Positions 1-8,847 of a DNA stretch of 64,000 nt are shown one piece after another. A program made the translations under genes and the position numbers. Location of the stretch: positions 3,979,001-4,043,000 of the forward strand of contig NZ_CP060084.1 in assembly GCF_014211975.1 (NCBI RefSeq), given 5' to 3'. The first letter of the stretch is position 1, and each line of letters begins with the position of its first letter. Source of the stretch: Teredinibacter haidensis (GTDB lineage: Bacteria > Pseudomonadota > Gammaproteobacteria > Pseudomonadales > Cellvibrionaceae). Under the pieces are notes generated by a model. That model had not been told where the DNA came from. It saw nothing but the letters and a program-made list of their open reading frames with translations, and did no database searches.

Positions 1-19
1 GCGGTTATGGAGTACTGAA

Positions 20-1546
20 TTGTCCGAAACAAGTTGGGAGCAGTGTGTTTCCTTTTTGCAGACTGAGCTACCCGCTCAACAGTTTAATACTTGGATAAGA
101 CCACTAAGGGTGGCAGATTGTTCGGGTAACCGATTGAGCTTGCTCGCACCTAACCGTTTTGTACTCGATTGGGTAAACGATAAATTTAAAAATCGTATTG
201 AAGAAATACTGGCGGAGCAATCTGATCAATTTCGAACGATTGAAATTGCCGTTGCCCCACGTAGTAATACAGGATTTGAGGTACAAATTAAGCGCGAACC
301 TGTTGTTGTGCCCGAGCCCGCTGCGGTTACTGAAGATCCACATATCGACCTAGGGCTAAGACCAGTATTACCTCAGTCCCCACGGGAGCCCGTTATTTCA
401 GATGAGTTTAGAGGGGCTGCAACACTTCTTAGCGATACCGGGCATTCTCAGAGGATAGTCGAAAATTTTGGAGAGTTCTCTGCAGATCGGGTAAAAAGGA
501 AGGACGTAGAGGGCGGTATTCAGCACAAGCATAACCTTAACACCAATTTTATTTTTGAGAATTTCGTTGTAGGTAAATCCAATCAATTGGGCTTGGCTGC
601 AGCTAGCCAGGTTGCCGAAAACCCCGGTGGTTCTTACAACCCTCTCTTTATATACGGTGGCGTTGGGTTGGGGAAAACGCACTTGATGCATGCTGTGGGT
701 AATGCCTTGATGGAGCGAAAGCCTGGCGCTAGAGTCGTATACTTGCATTCTGAGCGCTTTGTTGCTGATATGGTTAAGGCCCTGCAGTTAAACGCTATTA
801 ACGAATTCAAGCGTTACTATCGGTCTGTCGATGCTCTACTTATTGACGATATTCAGTTCTTTGCTGGGAAAGAGCGCTCCCAGGAAGAGTTCTTCCATAC
901 ATTCAACGCATTGTTGGAAGGTGGGCAGCAAATTATTCTGACTTGCGATAAATATCCGAAAGAAATTAATGGCCTAGAGGAGCGTTTAAAATCCCGTTTC
1001 GGTTGGGGTTTAACCGTCGCTATTGAACCGCCGGAACTGGAAACGCGCGTTGCTATTTTAAAGCGCAAGGCCGAGTCGGTTTCAGTCCCCTTACCCAATG
1101 ATGCGGCGTTCTTTATTGCTCAGCGAATTCGCTCAAACGTACGTGAGCTTGAAGGTGCTTTGAAGAGAGTGATTGCGAATTCACATTTTACGGGGCGTGA
1201 AATATCTGTAGATTTGGTCCGAGAGTCGTTAAAAGATCTATTGGCACTTCAGGATCGACTGGTTAGTATCGATAATATACAGCGTGTAGTCGCAGAGTAT
1301 TATAAAATCAAGGTTTCCGACTTACTTTCTAAGCGTCGCAGCCGTTCAGTTGCTCGGCCGCGGCAGGTAGCGATGTATTTGGCAAAAGATTTGACTCATC
1401 ACAGTCTGCCGGAAATTGGTGACGCCTTTGGGGGGCGAGATCACACGACTGTTTTACATGCGTGTCGAAAAATAAGAGAGCTGCAGGAATCTGATAGCGA
1501 TATTCGTGAAGATGTTAAAAACCTGCTGCGAACCCTCACCAGTTAG
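20..1546 (+). CDS. dnaA: Chromosomal replication initiator protein DnaA
   Basis: DnaA binds DnaA boxes at oriC, melts the origin and helps load DnaB. The 508-residue protein has the family order: N-terminal DnaB-interacting domain, variable linker (about 90-165), AAA+ domain with Walker A GGVGLGKTH near residue 215 and Walker B LLIDDIQF near 276, and the C-terminal DNA-binding domain with the signature GGRDHTTVLHACRKI. The start is a TTG preceded by GGAG seven bases upstream; the only upstream in-register ATG hits a stop at once. It leads the dnaA-dnaN-recF-gyrB cluster. No cluster of DnaA boxes is visible in the 19 bases upstream or in the dnaA-dnaN gap, so the origin itself is probably outside the window. 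Confidence 0.98.
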   Translation: MSETSWEQCVSFLQTELPAQQFNTWIRPLRVADCSGNRLSLLAPNRFVLDWVNDKFKNRIEEILAEQSDQFRTIEIAVAPRSNTGFEVQIKREPVVVPEPAAVTEDPHIDLGLRPVLPQSPREPVISDEFRGAATLLSDTGHSQRIVENFGEFSADRVKRKDVEGGIQHKHNLNTNFIFENFVVGKSNQLGLAAASQVAENPGGSYNPLFIYGGVGLGKTHLMHAVGNALMERKPGARVVYLHSERFVADMVKALQLNAINEFKRYYRSVDALLIDDIQFFAGKERSQEEFFHTFNALLEGGQQIILTCDKYPKEINGLEERLKSRFGWGLTVAIEPPELETRVAILKRKAESVSVPLPNDAAFFIAQRIRSNVRELEGALKRVIANSHFTGREISVDLVRESLKDLLALQDRLVSIDNIQRVVAEYYKIKVSDLLSKRRSRSVARPRQVAMYLAKDLTHHSLPEIGDAFGGRDHTTVLHACRKIRELQESDSDIREDVKNLLRTLTS

Positions 1547-1627
1547 GGAGCAGTAAGCGAAAGTTTTTTGCCTGAATAGTACAATCTGCCATCGTTGCTA
1601 AAATTCAAACTTATAAAGAGAAGCAGT

Positions 1628-2731
1628 ATGAAATTTGCCGTTTCGCGTGAAGCTTTAATTAAACCTTTGCAGCTGGTTGCCGGTGTTGTTGAACGCCGCC
1701 AGACGCTGCCTGTACTGGCAAATGTTTTGTTGGTTATCGAAGACAGTCAGTTGTCGTTAACGGGTACAGATTTGGAAGTTGAGATCGTTGGTCGCGTGCA
1801 GTTGGATTCAGCTCCAGGTGACGGGGAGATTACCGTTCCAGCGAAGAAGTTTTTGGATATCTGTCGGGCACTTCCCGAAGGTTCAATAATAGAATTTTCT
1901 CTTAAAGATCAAAAGGTTACGGTTAAAAGTGGGAGAACGCGCTTTACCTTGTCCACGCTGCCGGCCAATGAGTTTCCTGCGGTAGAGCAGGGTGCAAACG
2001 ATATACAGTTTGTTTGTGAGCAAAAAGAGATAAAGCGTTTGATTGATCGTACCAGTTTTGCAATGGCACAGCAGGATGTTCGTTACTACTTAAATGGCAT
2101 GTTGTGGGAAGTTCGTCCTAACGAGTTGCGCGTTGTCGCAACCGATGGCCATCGCCTCGCGATGTGTACGCGCCCGGTTAATATTAACTCTGAAAATAGC
2201 AAGCAGGCGATTTTGCCGCGCAAAGGTGTGATCGAGCTTTCGCGCTTGCTAAACGATAGTGGAGAATCCGTCGAAATTTCGCTGGGCTCCAGTCATATTA
2301 GAGCCGCGACAACCGACTACACCTTCACATCTAAACTGGTCGACGGAAAATTCCCCGATTACGAGCGTGTATTGCCAAAAGGTGGTGATAAGGTGGTATT
2401 GGGTAATAGAGCAGACCTTAAACAGGCATTTGCGCGCACATCAATTCTATCTAACGAAAAGTATCGTGGGGTACGTCTTGAGTTGGAGTCGGGATTATTG
2501 ACCATTATTGCCAACAACCCCGAGCAAGAAGAAGCTCAGGATCAGGTCGCTGTAGACTATAATGGCGACGCTCTGGAAGTAGGTTTTAACGTGAGTTATT
2601 TACAGGACGTAACCAACGTATTGGACTCCGAAAATATAAAACTAACACTGGCCGACTCTAACAGCTCTGCATTACTCGAAGAACCAGAGAATTCAGATTC
2701 CGCCTATGTTGTGATGCCGATGCGGCTATAA
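1628..2731 (+). CDS. dnaN: DNA polymerase III beta subunit (sliding clamp)
   Basis: The ring-shaped processivity clamp of the replicative polymerase. The 367-residue protein matches the usual length of about 366 and starts MKFAVSREALIKPLQ, with three clamp folds and the typical C-terminus YVVMPMRL, which contributes to the peptide-binding pocket. An upstream TTG at 1595 would add eleven residues, but the ATG at 1628 follows an AAGAGAAG purine tract and matches family N-termini. It lies 81 bases after dnaA and 39 bases before recF, so it is probably cotranscribed with both. Confidence 0.98.
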   Translation: MKFAVSREALIKPLQLVAGVVERRQTLPVLANVLLVIEDSQLSLTGTDLEVEIVGRVQLDSAPGDGEITVPAKKFLDICRALPEGSIIEFSLKDQKVTVKSGRTRFTLSTLPANEFPAVEQGANDIQFVCEQKEIKRLIDRTSFAMAQQDVRYYLNGMLWEVRPNELRVVATDGHRLAMCTRPVNINSENSKQAILPRKGVIELSRLLNDSGESVEISLGSSHIRAATTDYTFTSKLVDGKFPDYERVLPKGGDKVVLGNRADLKQAFARTSILSNEKYRGVRLELESGLLTIIANNPEQEEAQDQVAVDYNGDALEVGFNVSYLQDVTNVLDSENIKLTLADSNSSALLEEPENSDSAYVVMPMRL

Positions 2732-2770
2732 CACAACATAATGTGTTTCCTGCTCGACTAGTAGCAGTAT

Positions 2771-3886
2771 ATGCCCTCACTTAAAAAGTTATCTATAGAA
2801 TCCTTTCGCAATCTTCGCACGGCTCTAATCGAGCCGGGCGAGGCTATTAACCTTATTGTAGGCGTGAACGGTTCCGGTAAAACCTCTCTTCTTGAATCCA
2901 TTAGCGTCTTGGCCCACGGTCGTTCTTTTCGAACGCACAAATACCGACGGTTGATCAATCACGATGGATCTCAGTTTACGATCTTTGGTTTGGTTCAGGA
3001 TGAGGACGAGCAGCCGTTCGAGCACAGAATGGGAGTGGTTAGGTCGTCCAACGGAAAGTTTGCTATTAAAATAGATGGCCTGCCGGTTCATACCTCAGCA
3101 GAGCTTGCACAACGCCTACCTTTACTGGTTTTGAATGCGAACTCCTTCCAGTTGCTAGAAGGCGCCTCCCGTTATAGGCGGCAATTTTTTGATTGGTTAG
3201 TGTTTCACGTGAAACATGACTACAAGAATTGTTGGAAGGCATACTCGAAGTGCATCAAACATCGGAATAGTTTGCTGCGTTCTGGTAAAATTGCGTCCAG
3301 TGAAATTGCTCCATGGAATAGAGAGATCGCTCAAGTAGCCGAAGGCCTAGAGCAGATGCGGTCGGAGGTCTTCACGCCGTTTAAACAGGCGTTTCATAGC
3401 GCATTAGCAGACTTTGTGTTTTCTGATGGTGGCCAGTCTGTAGATATACAGTACGTGTCCGGGTGGAAGGAAGGTGCGAATTATTTGGAACAGTTGGAGC
3501 AGTCAGAAGAGAAAGACTTGCGACTGGGTTATACCAGTATTGGATCTCATCGCTCCGATCTAAAAATTAACGCGGGTAAGTCACCCGCTGTAGAGTTACT
3601 CTCTCGGGGGCAACAGAAATCAGTAATAGTCTCCATGTTTTTAGCAGAAGCTTCAGTCTTTCACCAATTGACCGAGAAAAGGCCGGTTTTCCTGTTGGAT
3701 GATTTACCTTCTGAGCTTGATCTGAGCAACTTAAAAGTGATCGGTAACGCGATTCAGGCATTGGAATCCCAGGTGTTTGTAACGGCTATCGACTCGCGCG
3801 CTATCACAGAGTGCTGGAATGGCCCTGTTTTGGATGATTTAAAAATGTTTCACGTGAAACATGGCGAAATTCATGATTTCACATAA
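2771..3886 (+). CDS. recF: DNA replication and repair protein RecF
   Basis: SMC-like ATPase that binds DNA at gaps and helps RecOR load RecA. The 371-residue protein has Walker A GVNGSGKTSLLES near residue 35, the ABC-type signature LLSRGQQKS near 276 and Walker B PVFLLDDLPSELD near 315. The gene carries two perfect parS palindromes in its coding sequence; both encode the peptide FHVKH, once in the middle and once at the extreme C-terminus. It sits between dnaN and gyrB as in many gammaproteobacteria. Confidence 0.97.
   Translation: MPSLKKLSIESFRNLRTALIEPGEAINLIVGVNGSGKTSLLESISVLAHGRSFRTHKYRRLINHDGSQFTIFGLVQDEDEQPFEHRMGVVRSSNGKFAIKIDGLPVHTSAELAQRLPLLVLNANSFQLLEGASRYRRQFFDWLVFHVKHDYKNCWKAYSKCIKHRNSLLRSGKIASSEIAPWNREIAQVAEGLEQMRSEVFTPFKQAFHSALADFVFSDGGQSVDIQYVSGWKEGANYLEQLEQSEEKDLRLGYTSIGSHRSDLKINAGKSPAVELLSRGQQKSVIVSMFLAEASVFHQLTEKRPVFLLDDLPSELDLSNLKVIGNAIQALESQVFVTAIDSRAITECWNGPVLDDLKMFHVKHGEIHDFT
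3201..3216. promoter_or_regulatory. parS: parS centromere-like site (ParB binding), copy 1
   Basis: The 16-mer TGTTTCACGTGAAACA is a perfect palindrome and identical to the well-known consensus bound by chromosomal ParB/Spo0J. It lies inside recF, where it encodes FHVKH. Its position next to dnaA fits the origin-proximal location of parS sites. Binding is inferred from sequence identity alone. Confidence 0.9.
3846..3861. promoter_or_regulatory. parS: parS centromere-like site (ParB binding), copy 2
   Basis: Second perfect copy of TGTTTCACGTGAAACA, 645 bases after the first, at the 3' end of recF, again read as FHVKH. Two exact copies of a 16-bp palindrome this close together are far beyond chance, which supports a partition role. 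Confidence 0.9.
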
Positions 3887-3913
3887 AAGACTACTAAGAG
3901 ACCGATTCGAATT

Positions 3914-6334
3914 ATGAGCGAACAAAACAATTACGACTCGTCGAGCATTAAAGTATTGAAAGGCTTGGATGCTGTACGCAAGCGTCCTGGAATGTATATC
4001 GGCGATACAGATGACGGTACTGGCTTGCATCATATGGTGTTCGAATTGGTCGATAATTCAATAGATGAGGCATTAGCTGGGCACTGCAGCGAAATTAAGG
4101 TGGTCATTCACCCAGATGAGACTGTATCTGTATCGGATAATGGCCGTGGTATACCAACTGAAATGCACGAAGAAGGGGTGTCGGCAGCTGAAGTTATTAT
4201 GACGGTACTGCACGCGGGCGGTAAATTTGACGATAATAGTTATAAAGTTTCTGGTGGTTTGCACGGCGTGGGTGTTTCGGTTGTAAATGCGCTTTCTGAA
4301 AAGCTTAAACTAACCATTCGTCGTGGAGGGCAGGTGTTTGAGCAAGTCTACAAACATGGTGTTCCCCAGGCACCCCTGGCCGTAATTGGTGAAACAGATG
4401 CTAGTGGTACAGAGGTTCATTTCTTCCCCTCAGGAGAAACTTTTACCAGCATCAAGTTTCATTTTGAGCAACTGGCGAAGCGTTTGCGGGAGTTATCCTT
4501 CCTGAATTCCGGCGTTCGAATCGTTCTACAGGACGAACGTTCCGGAAAAGAAGAGGTTTATGAATATGAAGGCGGCCTACATGCCTTTGTTGCTTACCTT
4601 AATCAAAACAAAACGGCTGTTAACAAAGTCATCCACTTCTCCACCCAGCGAGAAGACGGCGTGGGCGTAGAAGTGGCGCTGCAGTGGAACGATAGTTTCC
4701 AGGAAAATATCTTTTGCTATACCAACAATATCCCCCAAAGGGATGGCGGTACACACCTAGCCGGTTTTCGTGCGGCCTTAACTCGTGGACTGAACAGCTA
4801 TATTGAACGTGAAGGGCTAGGCAAAAAAGAAAAGGTAAATACTACCGGAGATGATGCCCGGGAGGGATTGACCGCTATTGTGTCTGTGAAAGTGCCGGAC
4901 CCTAAATTTTCTTCGCAAACGAAAGACAAACTGGTTTCTTCTGAAGTGAAGACGGCGGTAGAGCAGGAAATGGGCATTTCCTTTAACGAGTATTTATTGG
5001 AAAACCCACAGGAAGCCAAAGCCATAGTGGGTAAAATGATAGAGGCGGCTAGAGCCCGCGAAGCAGCCAGAAAGGCTCGAGAGATGACGCGCAGAAAAGG
5101 GGTACTGGATATTGCTGGTTTGCCGGGTAAGTTGGCAGACTGCCAGGAGAAAGACCCAGCGCTATCTGAAATTTACCTGGTGGAGGGTGATTCGGCTGGT
5201 GGTTCTGCAAAACAGGGGCGTGATCGTCGTACCCAGGCGATTTTGCCGTTAAAAGGTAAAATCCTTAATGTTGAGAAAGCCCGTTTTGACAAAATGCTAT
5301 CTAGTGTCGAAGTGGGAACACTAATTACCGCATTTGGTTGCGGCATTGGTGCGCAAGAGTTTAATGCGGACAAATTGCGTTATCACAGTATTATTATCAT
5401 GACGGATGCCGATGTGGATGGTTCACACATTCGCACCTTGTTATTGACGTTCTTCTTTCGTCAAATGCGTGAACTCATTGAACGCGGGCATATTTATATT
5501 GCCCAGCCACCGCTGTACAAGATCAGCAAAGGTAAGCAAGAGCAGTACATTAAAGATGATGAGGCTCTAACCGACACCCTCACCAGCGCGGCCTTGGATA
5601 GCTCTCAACTTCACGTTTCTGCCGATGCGCCTGCGTTGGCCGGCGCTAGGCTAGAGGCTCTGGTTCGCGATTACCGCTTCACCATGGCCATTATCAGTAA
5701 GCTTTCGCGCCTTTACCCGGAAGAAGTACTGCAAGAGCTTGTTCATATGCCAACACTAGCGGCGGAGACCATGTCATCGCTGGAAACGGTAGAGGCATGG
5801 ATTACAGAATTACAACTGCGTATGGATGTACTTAATAGTAACTCCAAAACCCATGCTTTTAGCGTTACGGCGATTGAAAATAAGGAGCGTGGCGAATACC
5901 TTCCACTGATAACCGTTACAGCACACGGCGTAGCCCACGAGGTACGATTGAATACCGAGCTATTTGCCTCGGGTGATTACGCACATATTCGTTCGTTAGG
6001 CGAGCAACTGGACGGATTAATTGAAGAGGGCGCCTACGTCGCCAAAGGTGACCGCAAGCGCGAGGTATCCAGCTTTGCAGAAGCACTCGATTGGATTATG
6101 AATGAATCGAAGAAGGGATATAACATCCAGCGCTATAAAGGGTTGGGTGAAATGAACCCCGAGCAGTTGTGGGAAACTACAATGGATCCCGAAACGCGCC
6201 GAATGCTACAGGTAACCGTAGAAGACGCTATAGCCGCCGACCAGATATTTACCTGCTTGATGGGCGATCAGGTTGAACCGCGTAGAGAGTTTATCGAAAC
6301 CAATGCCTTGGCCGTTGCGAACTTGGATGTGTAA
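3914..6334 (+). CDS. gyrB: DNA gyrase subunit B
   Basis: ATPase subunit of gyrase, which introduces negative supercoils together with GyrA. The 806-residue protein has the GHKL ATPase domain (VDNSIDEAL, DNGRGIP), the transducer domain, and the TOPRIM domain with EGDSAGGSAKQGRDR near residue 423 and DADVDGSHIR near 499. It also has the extra domain of proteobacterial GyrB and the C-terminal QRYKGLGEMNP motif. Length matches the E. coli enzyme (804). It closes the dnaA operon and is followed by an intrinsic terminator. Confidence 0.98.
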   Translation: MSEQNNYDSSSIKVLKGLDAVRKRPGMYIGDTDDGTGLHHMVFELVDNSIDEALAGHCSEIKVVIHPDETVSVSDNGRGIPTEMHEEGVSAAEVIMTVLHAGGKFDDNSYKVSGGLHGVGVSVVNALSEKLKLTIRRGGQVFEQVYKHGVPQAPLAVIGETDASGTEVHFFPSGETFTSIKFHFEQLAKRLRELSFLNSGVRIVLQDERSGKEEVYEYEGGLHAFVAYLNQNKTAVNKVIHFSTQREDGVGVEVALQWNDSFQENIFCYTNNIPQRDGGTHLAGFRAALTRGLNSYIEREGLGKKEKVNTTGDDAREGLTAIVSVKVPDPKFSSQTKDKLVSSEVKTAVEQEMGISFNEYLLENPQEAKAIVGKMIEAARAREAARKAREMTRRKGVLDIAGLPGKLADCQEKDPALSEIYLVEGDSAGGSAKQGRDRRTQAILPLKGKILNVEKARFDKMLSSVEVGTLITAFGCGIGAQEFNADKLRYHSIIIMTDADVDGSHIRTLLLTFFFRQMRELIERGHIYIAQPPLYKISKGKQEQYIKDDEALTDTLTSAALDSSQLHVSADAPALAGARLEALVRDYRFTMAIISKLSRLYPEEVLQELVHMPTLAAETMSSLETVEAWITELQLRMDVLNSNSKTHAFSVTAIENKERGEYLPLITVTAHGVAHEVRLNTELFASGDYAHIRSLGEQLDGLIEEGAYVAKGDRKREVSSFAEALDWIMNESKKGYNIQRYKGLGEMNPEQLWETTMDPETRRMLQVTVEDAIAADQIFTCLMGDQVEPRREFIETNALAVANLDV

Positions 6335-6382
6335 AACAGAATAGTACCCATTTACTTTTGTAATTGAGAATCTATACAATCT

Positions 6383-6410
6383 AAAAACGAGTTTAATAGC
6401 TCGTTTTTTT
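6383..6410 (+). terminator. Intrinsic terminator after gyrB
   Basis: A nine-base stem (AAAAACGAG with CTCGTTTTT) and an eight-base loop end in a run of seven T residues, about 50 bases after the gyrB stop. The flanking A and T runs mean it could act in both directions. Confidence 0.85.
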
Positions 6411-6576
6411 GTATTTATTAAGCGTTCGTTGTGTGAGTATTTCTACTTCTAACGAAATTTTTTGTGATCTTAATGAAAAGGTTTGGATGCGAGCAAGTGT
6501 AGAGCGGATTATTCAGATTAAAAATCTGACATAACATATAACTGCAACTAGACCTTTCAATGGATGTTTGTGATAA

Positions 6577-7383
6577 ATGAAAAAAATAATAACGATGATA
6601 GGTATCAGTTTAATCAGTGGTTTGTGTTGGAGCCATGGTGTTTCTGTTGAAGATCAATTGCGCATGCAGCAGGCGGGATTTTTTGATTACATCCTGTTGG
6701 GTGGTGAGCATATGCTTACCGGCTATGATCACCTGCTTTTTCTTTTTGGCGTTATCTTTTTTCTGGATAATGTTAAAGACATTTTAAAGTTTATTACCGC
6801 GTTTACTTTCGGACATTCGATTACCTTAATTGGTGCTACGCTGGCTGGCTGGCAAGCGAATTATTTTTTAATTGATGCGGTCATTGCGCTAACGGTCTGC
6901 TATAAAGCATTTGAAAACCTGGATGGATTTAAGCGCTATTTTCGATCAGCATCGCCAAACTTATTAATGATGGTCTTTGGCTTTGGACTAATTCACGGTT
7001 TTGGTTTATCTACCCGTCTGCAGCAACTACCGCTGGGGCAAGAAAATATTATCGTGAAGGCAATTGCATTTAATATCGGCGTTGAATTGGGGCAAATTGT
7101 TGCCCTTGTTATTATGATGCTGATATTGGCCGGTTGGAGAAAAAGGCAGAGCTTTGATGTGTTCAGTCGAGTAACTAATACTGTCTTATTGTTTGCCGGC
7201 GGCGCCTTGTTTTTAATGCAGTTGCACAGCTATCAGCACAGTAGCTTTCCCGATGAGTTTCCTCTAAATACAGATGATCACCATCATGCCCACGAAGAAA
7301 CGGCTAAAGCGAGCGTTTTACAATCGTACCCAAAACGTATATTTCTAAATGAAAAATCAAAAGGCGAGCAAAATAATGAATAA
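6577..7383 (+). CDS. HupE/UreJ_2-family membrane protein, possible metal transporter
   Basis: A 268-residue multi-pass inner-membrane protein of the HupE/UreJ type. A cleavable signal peptide is likely (about residues 1-19, LISGLCWSHG). The family core GGEHMLTGYDHLLFLFGV lies at about 42-58, and several more hydrophobic helices follow (FTFGHSITL, GLIHGFGLS). Some relatives move nickel or cobalt; the substrate of this subfamily is not established. The C-terminus has a histidine cluster (DDHHHAHEE), as in metal-handling proteins. The stop overlaps the start of the next gene, so the two are probably translationally coupled. Confidence 0.82.
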   Translation: MKKIITMIGISLISGLCWSHGVSVEDQLRMQQAGFFDYILLGGEHMLTGYDHLLFLFGVIFFLDNVKDILKFITAFTFGHSITLIGATLAGWQANYFLIDAVIALTVCYKAFENLDGFKRYFRSASPNLLMMVFGFGLIHGFGLSTRLQQLPLGQENIIVKAIAFNIGVELGQIVALVIMMLILAGWRKRQSFDVFSRVTNTVLLFAGGALFLMQLHSYQHSSFPDEFPLNTDDHHHAHEETAKASVLQSYPKRIFLNEKSKGEQNNE

Positions 7384-7744
7384 AATAATAATGATTTTTG
7401 GTTTTTTGATTGGCACTTTTTGCTCTCAAGTATTTGCACATCAGAATCATGTTCACGATCCGATTGATGAAATAAAAGCCAGGGAAATTGCACTGGTGGT
7501 TGTGGTTGAATTTTCGACAAGAGATGTTGGCCTGGAGTTTGGGCAATTGGCTCCCAGTTGGAAGTTACTGCAAATGTCTGCTGCGAGTATTCAGGAAAAT
7601 CGTCCTCAATACTATATTGTTGCCGTGGAAAATAACGCAGAAAAACGCAGCCTGTTCGTTTTAATGAGTGCAAGTGGTGAAGTCTATGACGCAAACTTTA
7701 CGGGAAAATTTCCATTATTGGAAAAGTTGAGTGGAGGCCATTAG
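7376..7744 (+). CDS. Small periplasmic protein, DUF6488-like
   Basis: A 122-residue protein with a signal peptide (MNKIIMIFGFLIGTFCSQVFA), then a His-containing start to the mature form (HQNHVHDPIDEIKA) and one compact domain ending YDANFTGKFPLLEKL. It resembles DUF6488-type proteins; this is recalled, not searched. The ATG at 7376 follows a GGCGAG purine-rich stretch and overlaps the hupE-like stop by eight bases. The coupling and the His-rich ends of both proteins suggest that they act together in metal handling, which is inference. Confidence 0.7.
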   Translation: MNKIIMIFGFLIGTFCSQVFAHQNHVHDPIDEIKAREIALVVVVEFSTRDVGLEFGQLAPSWKLLQMSAASIQENRPQYYIVAVENNAEKRSLFVLMSASGEVYDANFTGKFPLLEKLSGGH

Positions 7745-7757
7745 GCGCAATTAAAAA

Positions 7758-7784
7758 AGGCCTGATATACATCAGGCCTCGTAT
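7758..7784. terminator. Bidirectional terminator between convergent genes
   Basis: A perfect nine-base stem AGGCCTGAT/ATCAGGCCT with the four-base loop ATAC. It is preceded by six A residues and followed by CGTATTTT. It sits in the 41-base gap between the DUF6488-like gene and the convergent esterase gene and can serve both strands. Confidence 0.85.
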
Positions 7785-7785
7785 T

Positions 7786-8847
7786 TTAGAACCAATTTTT
7801 CTGTTTTAGCCAAACAACTAATTCATCGGCCATGATCTTATGGTTTTTGACTCGTGGGTGTAGGTTGTGCCAGTGCTTGAACACATAGTGGTAAATGTTC
7901 TCGTCCGTTGCTTCCAGGGCGGTAACTACTTTTTCCCAGGGTTTAATTAGCCTTTCGCTTTTTGCACCACCGTACATCCCTCCACGCAAAATAACGATTT
8001 TGCTGTTGGGGTAGGTAGTACGCAGGCGTTTTACTTGTTCGATATAGCGGCTGGCGTAATCCGCGGGAAACTCCATATTGTTATTTTTGGAGAATGAGTC
8101 GTCGTTCTCTCCGTAATTAACGAAAACGACATCGGGTTTAAAGTAGCTGGGTTTTGCGATTTCTGATGTCGGATCGGGGTAGTAACGGTTCCAAACTTTG
8201 TCAACGGTGTAGGGCTGGTAGCCGACAGAAATGCCGATGCCACTAATTGCTATATTACGGAAATCTGCGTCGAATGCATTGGCAACCAGAGTCGCGTAGC
8301 TTTTTGCATTGTTGTGTGTGGAATAATCACTCCACTGGTCTGCTGTGGGCTCATCTTCGTTACAGGCGCCGACGGTAATGGAATCGCCATAGAATATAAA
8401 GCGGGTTGTATAATCTTTGGTCTGTGGCCGCTTTGTTTTTTCTCGGTTATCTATTTTAATACCTTTAAAAGCGATATGGCCGGTGCTTGCTTCGTTTCGC
8501 TTAAATAAGGTGATGCTGTGCCAGCCGTCATCCAGCTTAACCGGACTTTCAATCCAGCCATTCTGCCCTTTCAGCAGGTACGTTACGCCATCTATCTCTG
8601 CATCAAAATACGCCTGTCCTTCAAGCCCACTAAAACCCAGCTGCAGCTTCGGCCCACTGAATTCTATGGCGACAATTGATGCCTGCCATACGACAACTGG
8701 CGCAGATGAATTGCTGAAATCAATACGTCCCTGATAATGGAACGTCGTATCGTTTGCGGGAATGACACGTGCAAGAACGGAAACACTAAGCAGTAAAGCA
8801 AAGGCCAAGAAACCTAAGCTTAGAAACGTTTTATGATTTTTTAACAT
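7786..8847 (-). CDS. Secreted SGNH/GDSL carbohydrate esterase, CE2-like
   Basis: A 353-residue exported protein with a signal peptide (about 1-26, FLAFALLLSVSVLA). An N-terminal beta-sandwich (about 30-140, containing GWIESPVKLDDGWHSI) is followed by an SGNH hydrolase domain. Ser156 in the GDSIT block is the expected nucleophile, with the GEND block near 247 and the C-terminal histidine in NLHPRVKNH near 330. This arrangement is that of carbohydrate esterase family 2, whose members deacetylate plant polysaccharides. The substrate here is inferred. Its start overlaps the upstream PhnA-domain gene by 17 bases. Confidence 0.82.
   Translation of the reverse strand: MLKNHKTFLSLGFLAFALLLSVSVLARVIPANDTTFHYQGRIDFSNSSAPVVVWQASIVAIEFSGPKLQLGFSGLEGQAYFDAEIDGVTYLLKGQNGWIESPVKLDDGWHSITLFKRNEASTGHIAFKGIKIDNREKTKRPQTKDYTTRFIFYGDSITVGACNEDEPTADQWSDYSTHNNAKSYATLVANAFDADFRNIAISGIGISVGYQPYTVDKVWNRYYPDPTSEIAKPSYFKPDVVFVNYGENDDSFSKNNNMEFPADYASRYIEQVKRLRTTYPNSKIVILRGGMYGGAKSERLIKPWEKVVTALEATDENIYHYVFKHWHNLHPRVKNHKIMADELVVWLKQKNWF

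Noticed and set aside
1547..1627. Possible oriC between dnaA and dnaN
   Set aside because: No cluster of TTATCCACA-type DnaA boxes and no AT-rich unwinding stretch of useful length; the gap is only 81 bases.
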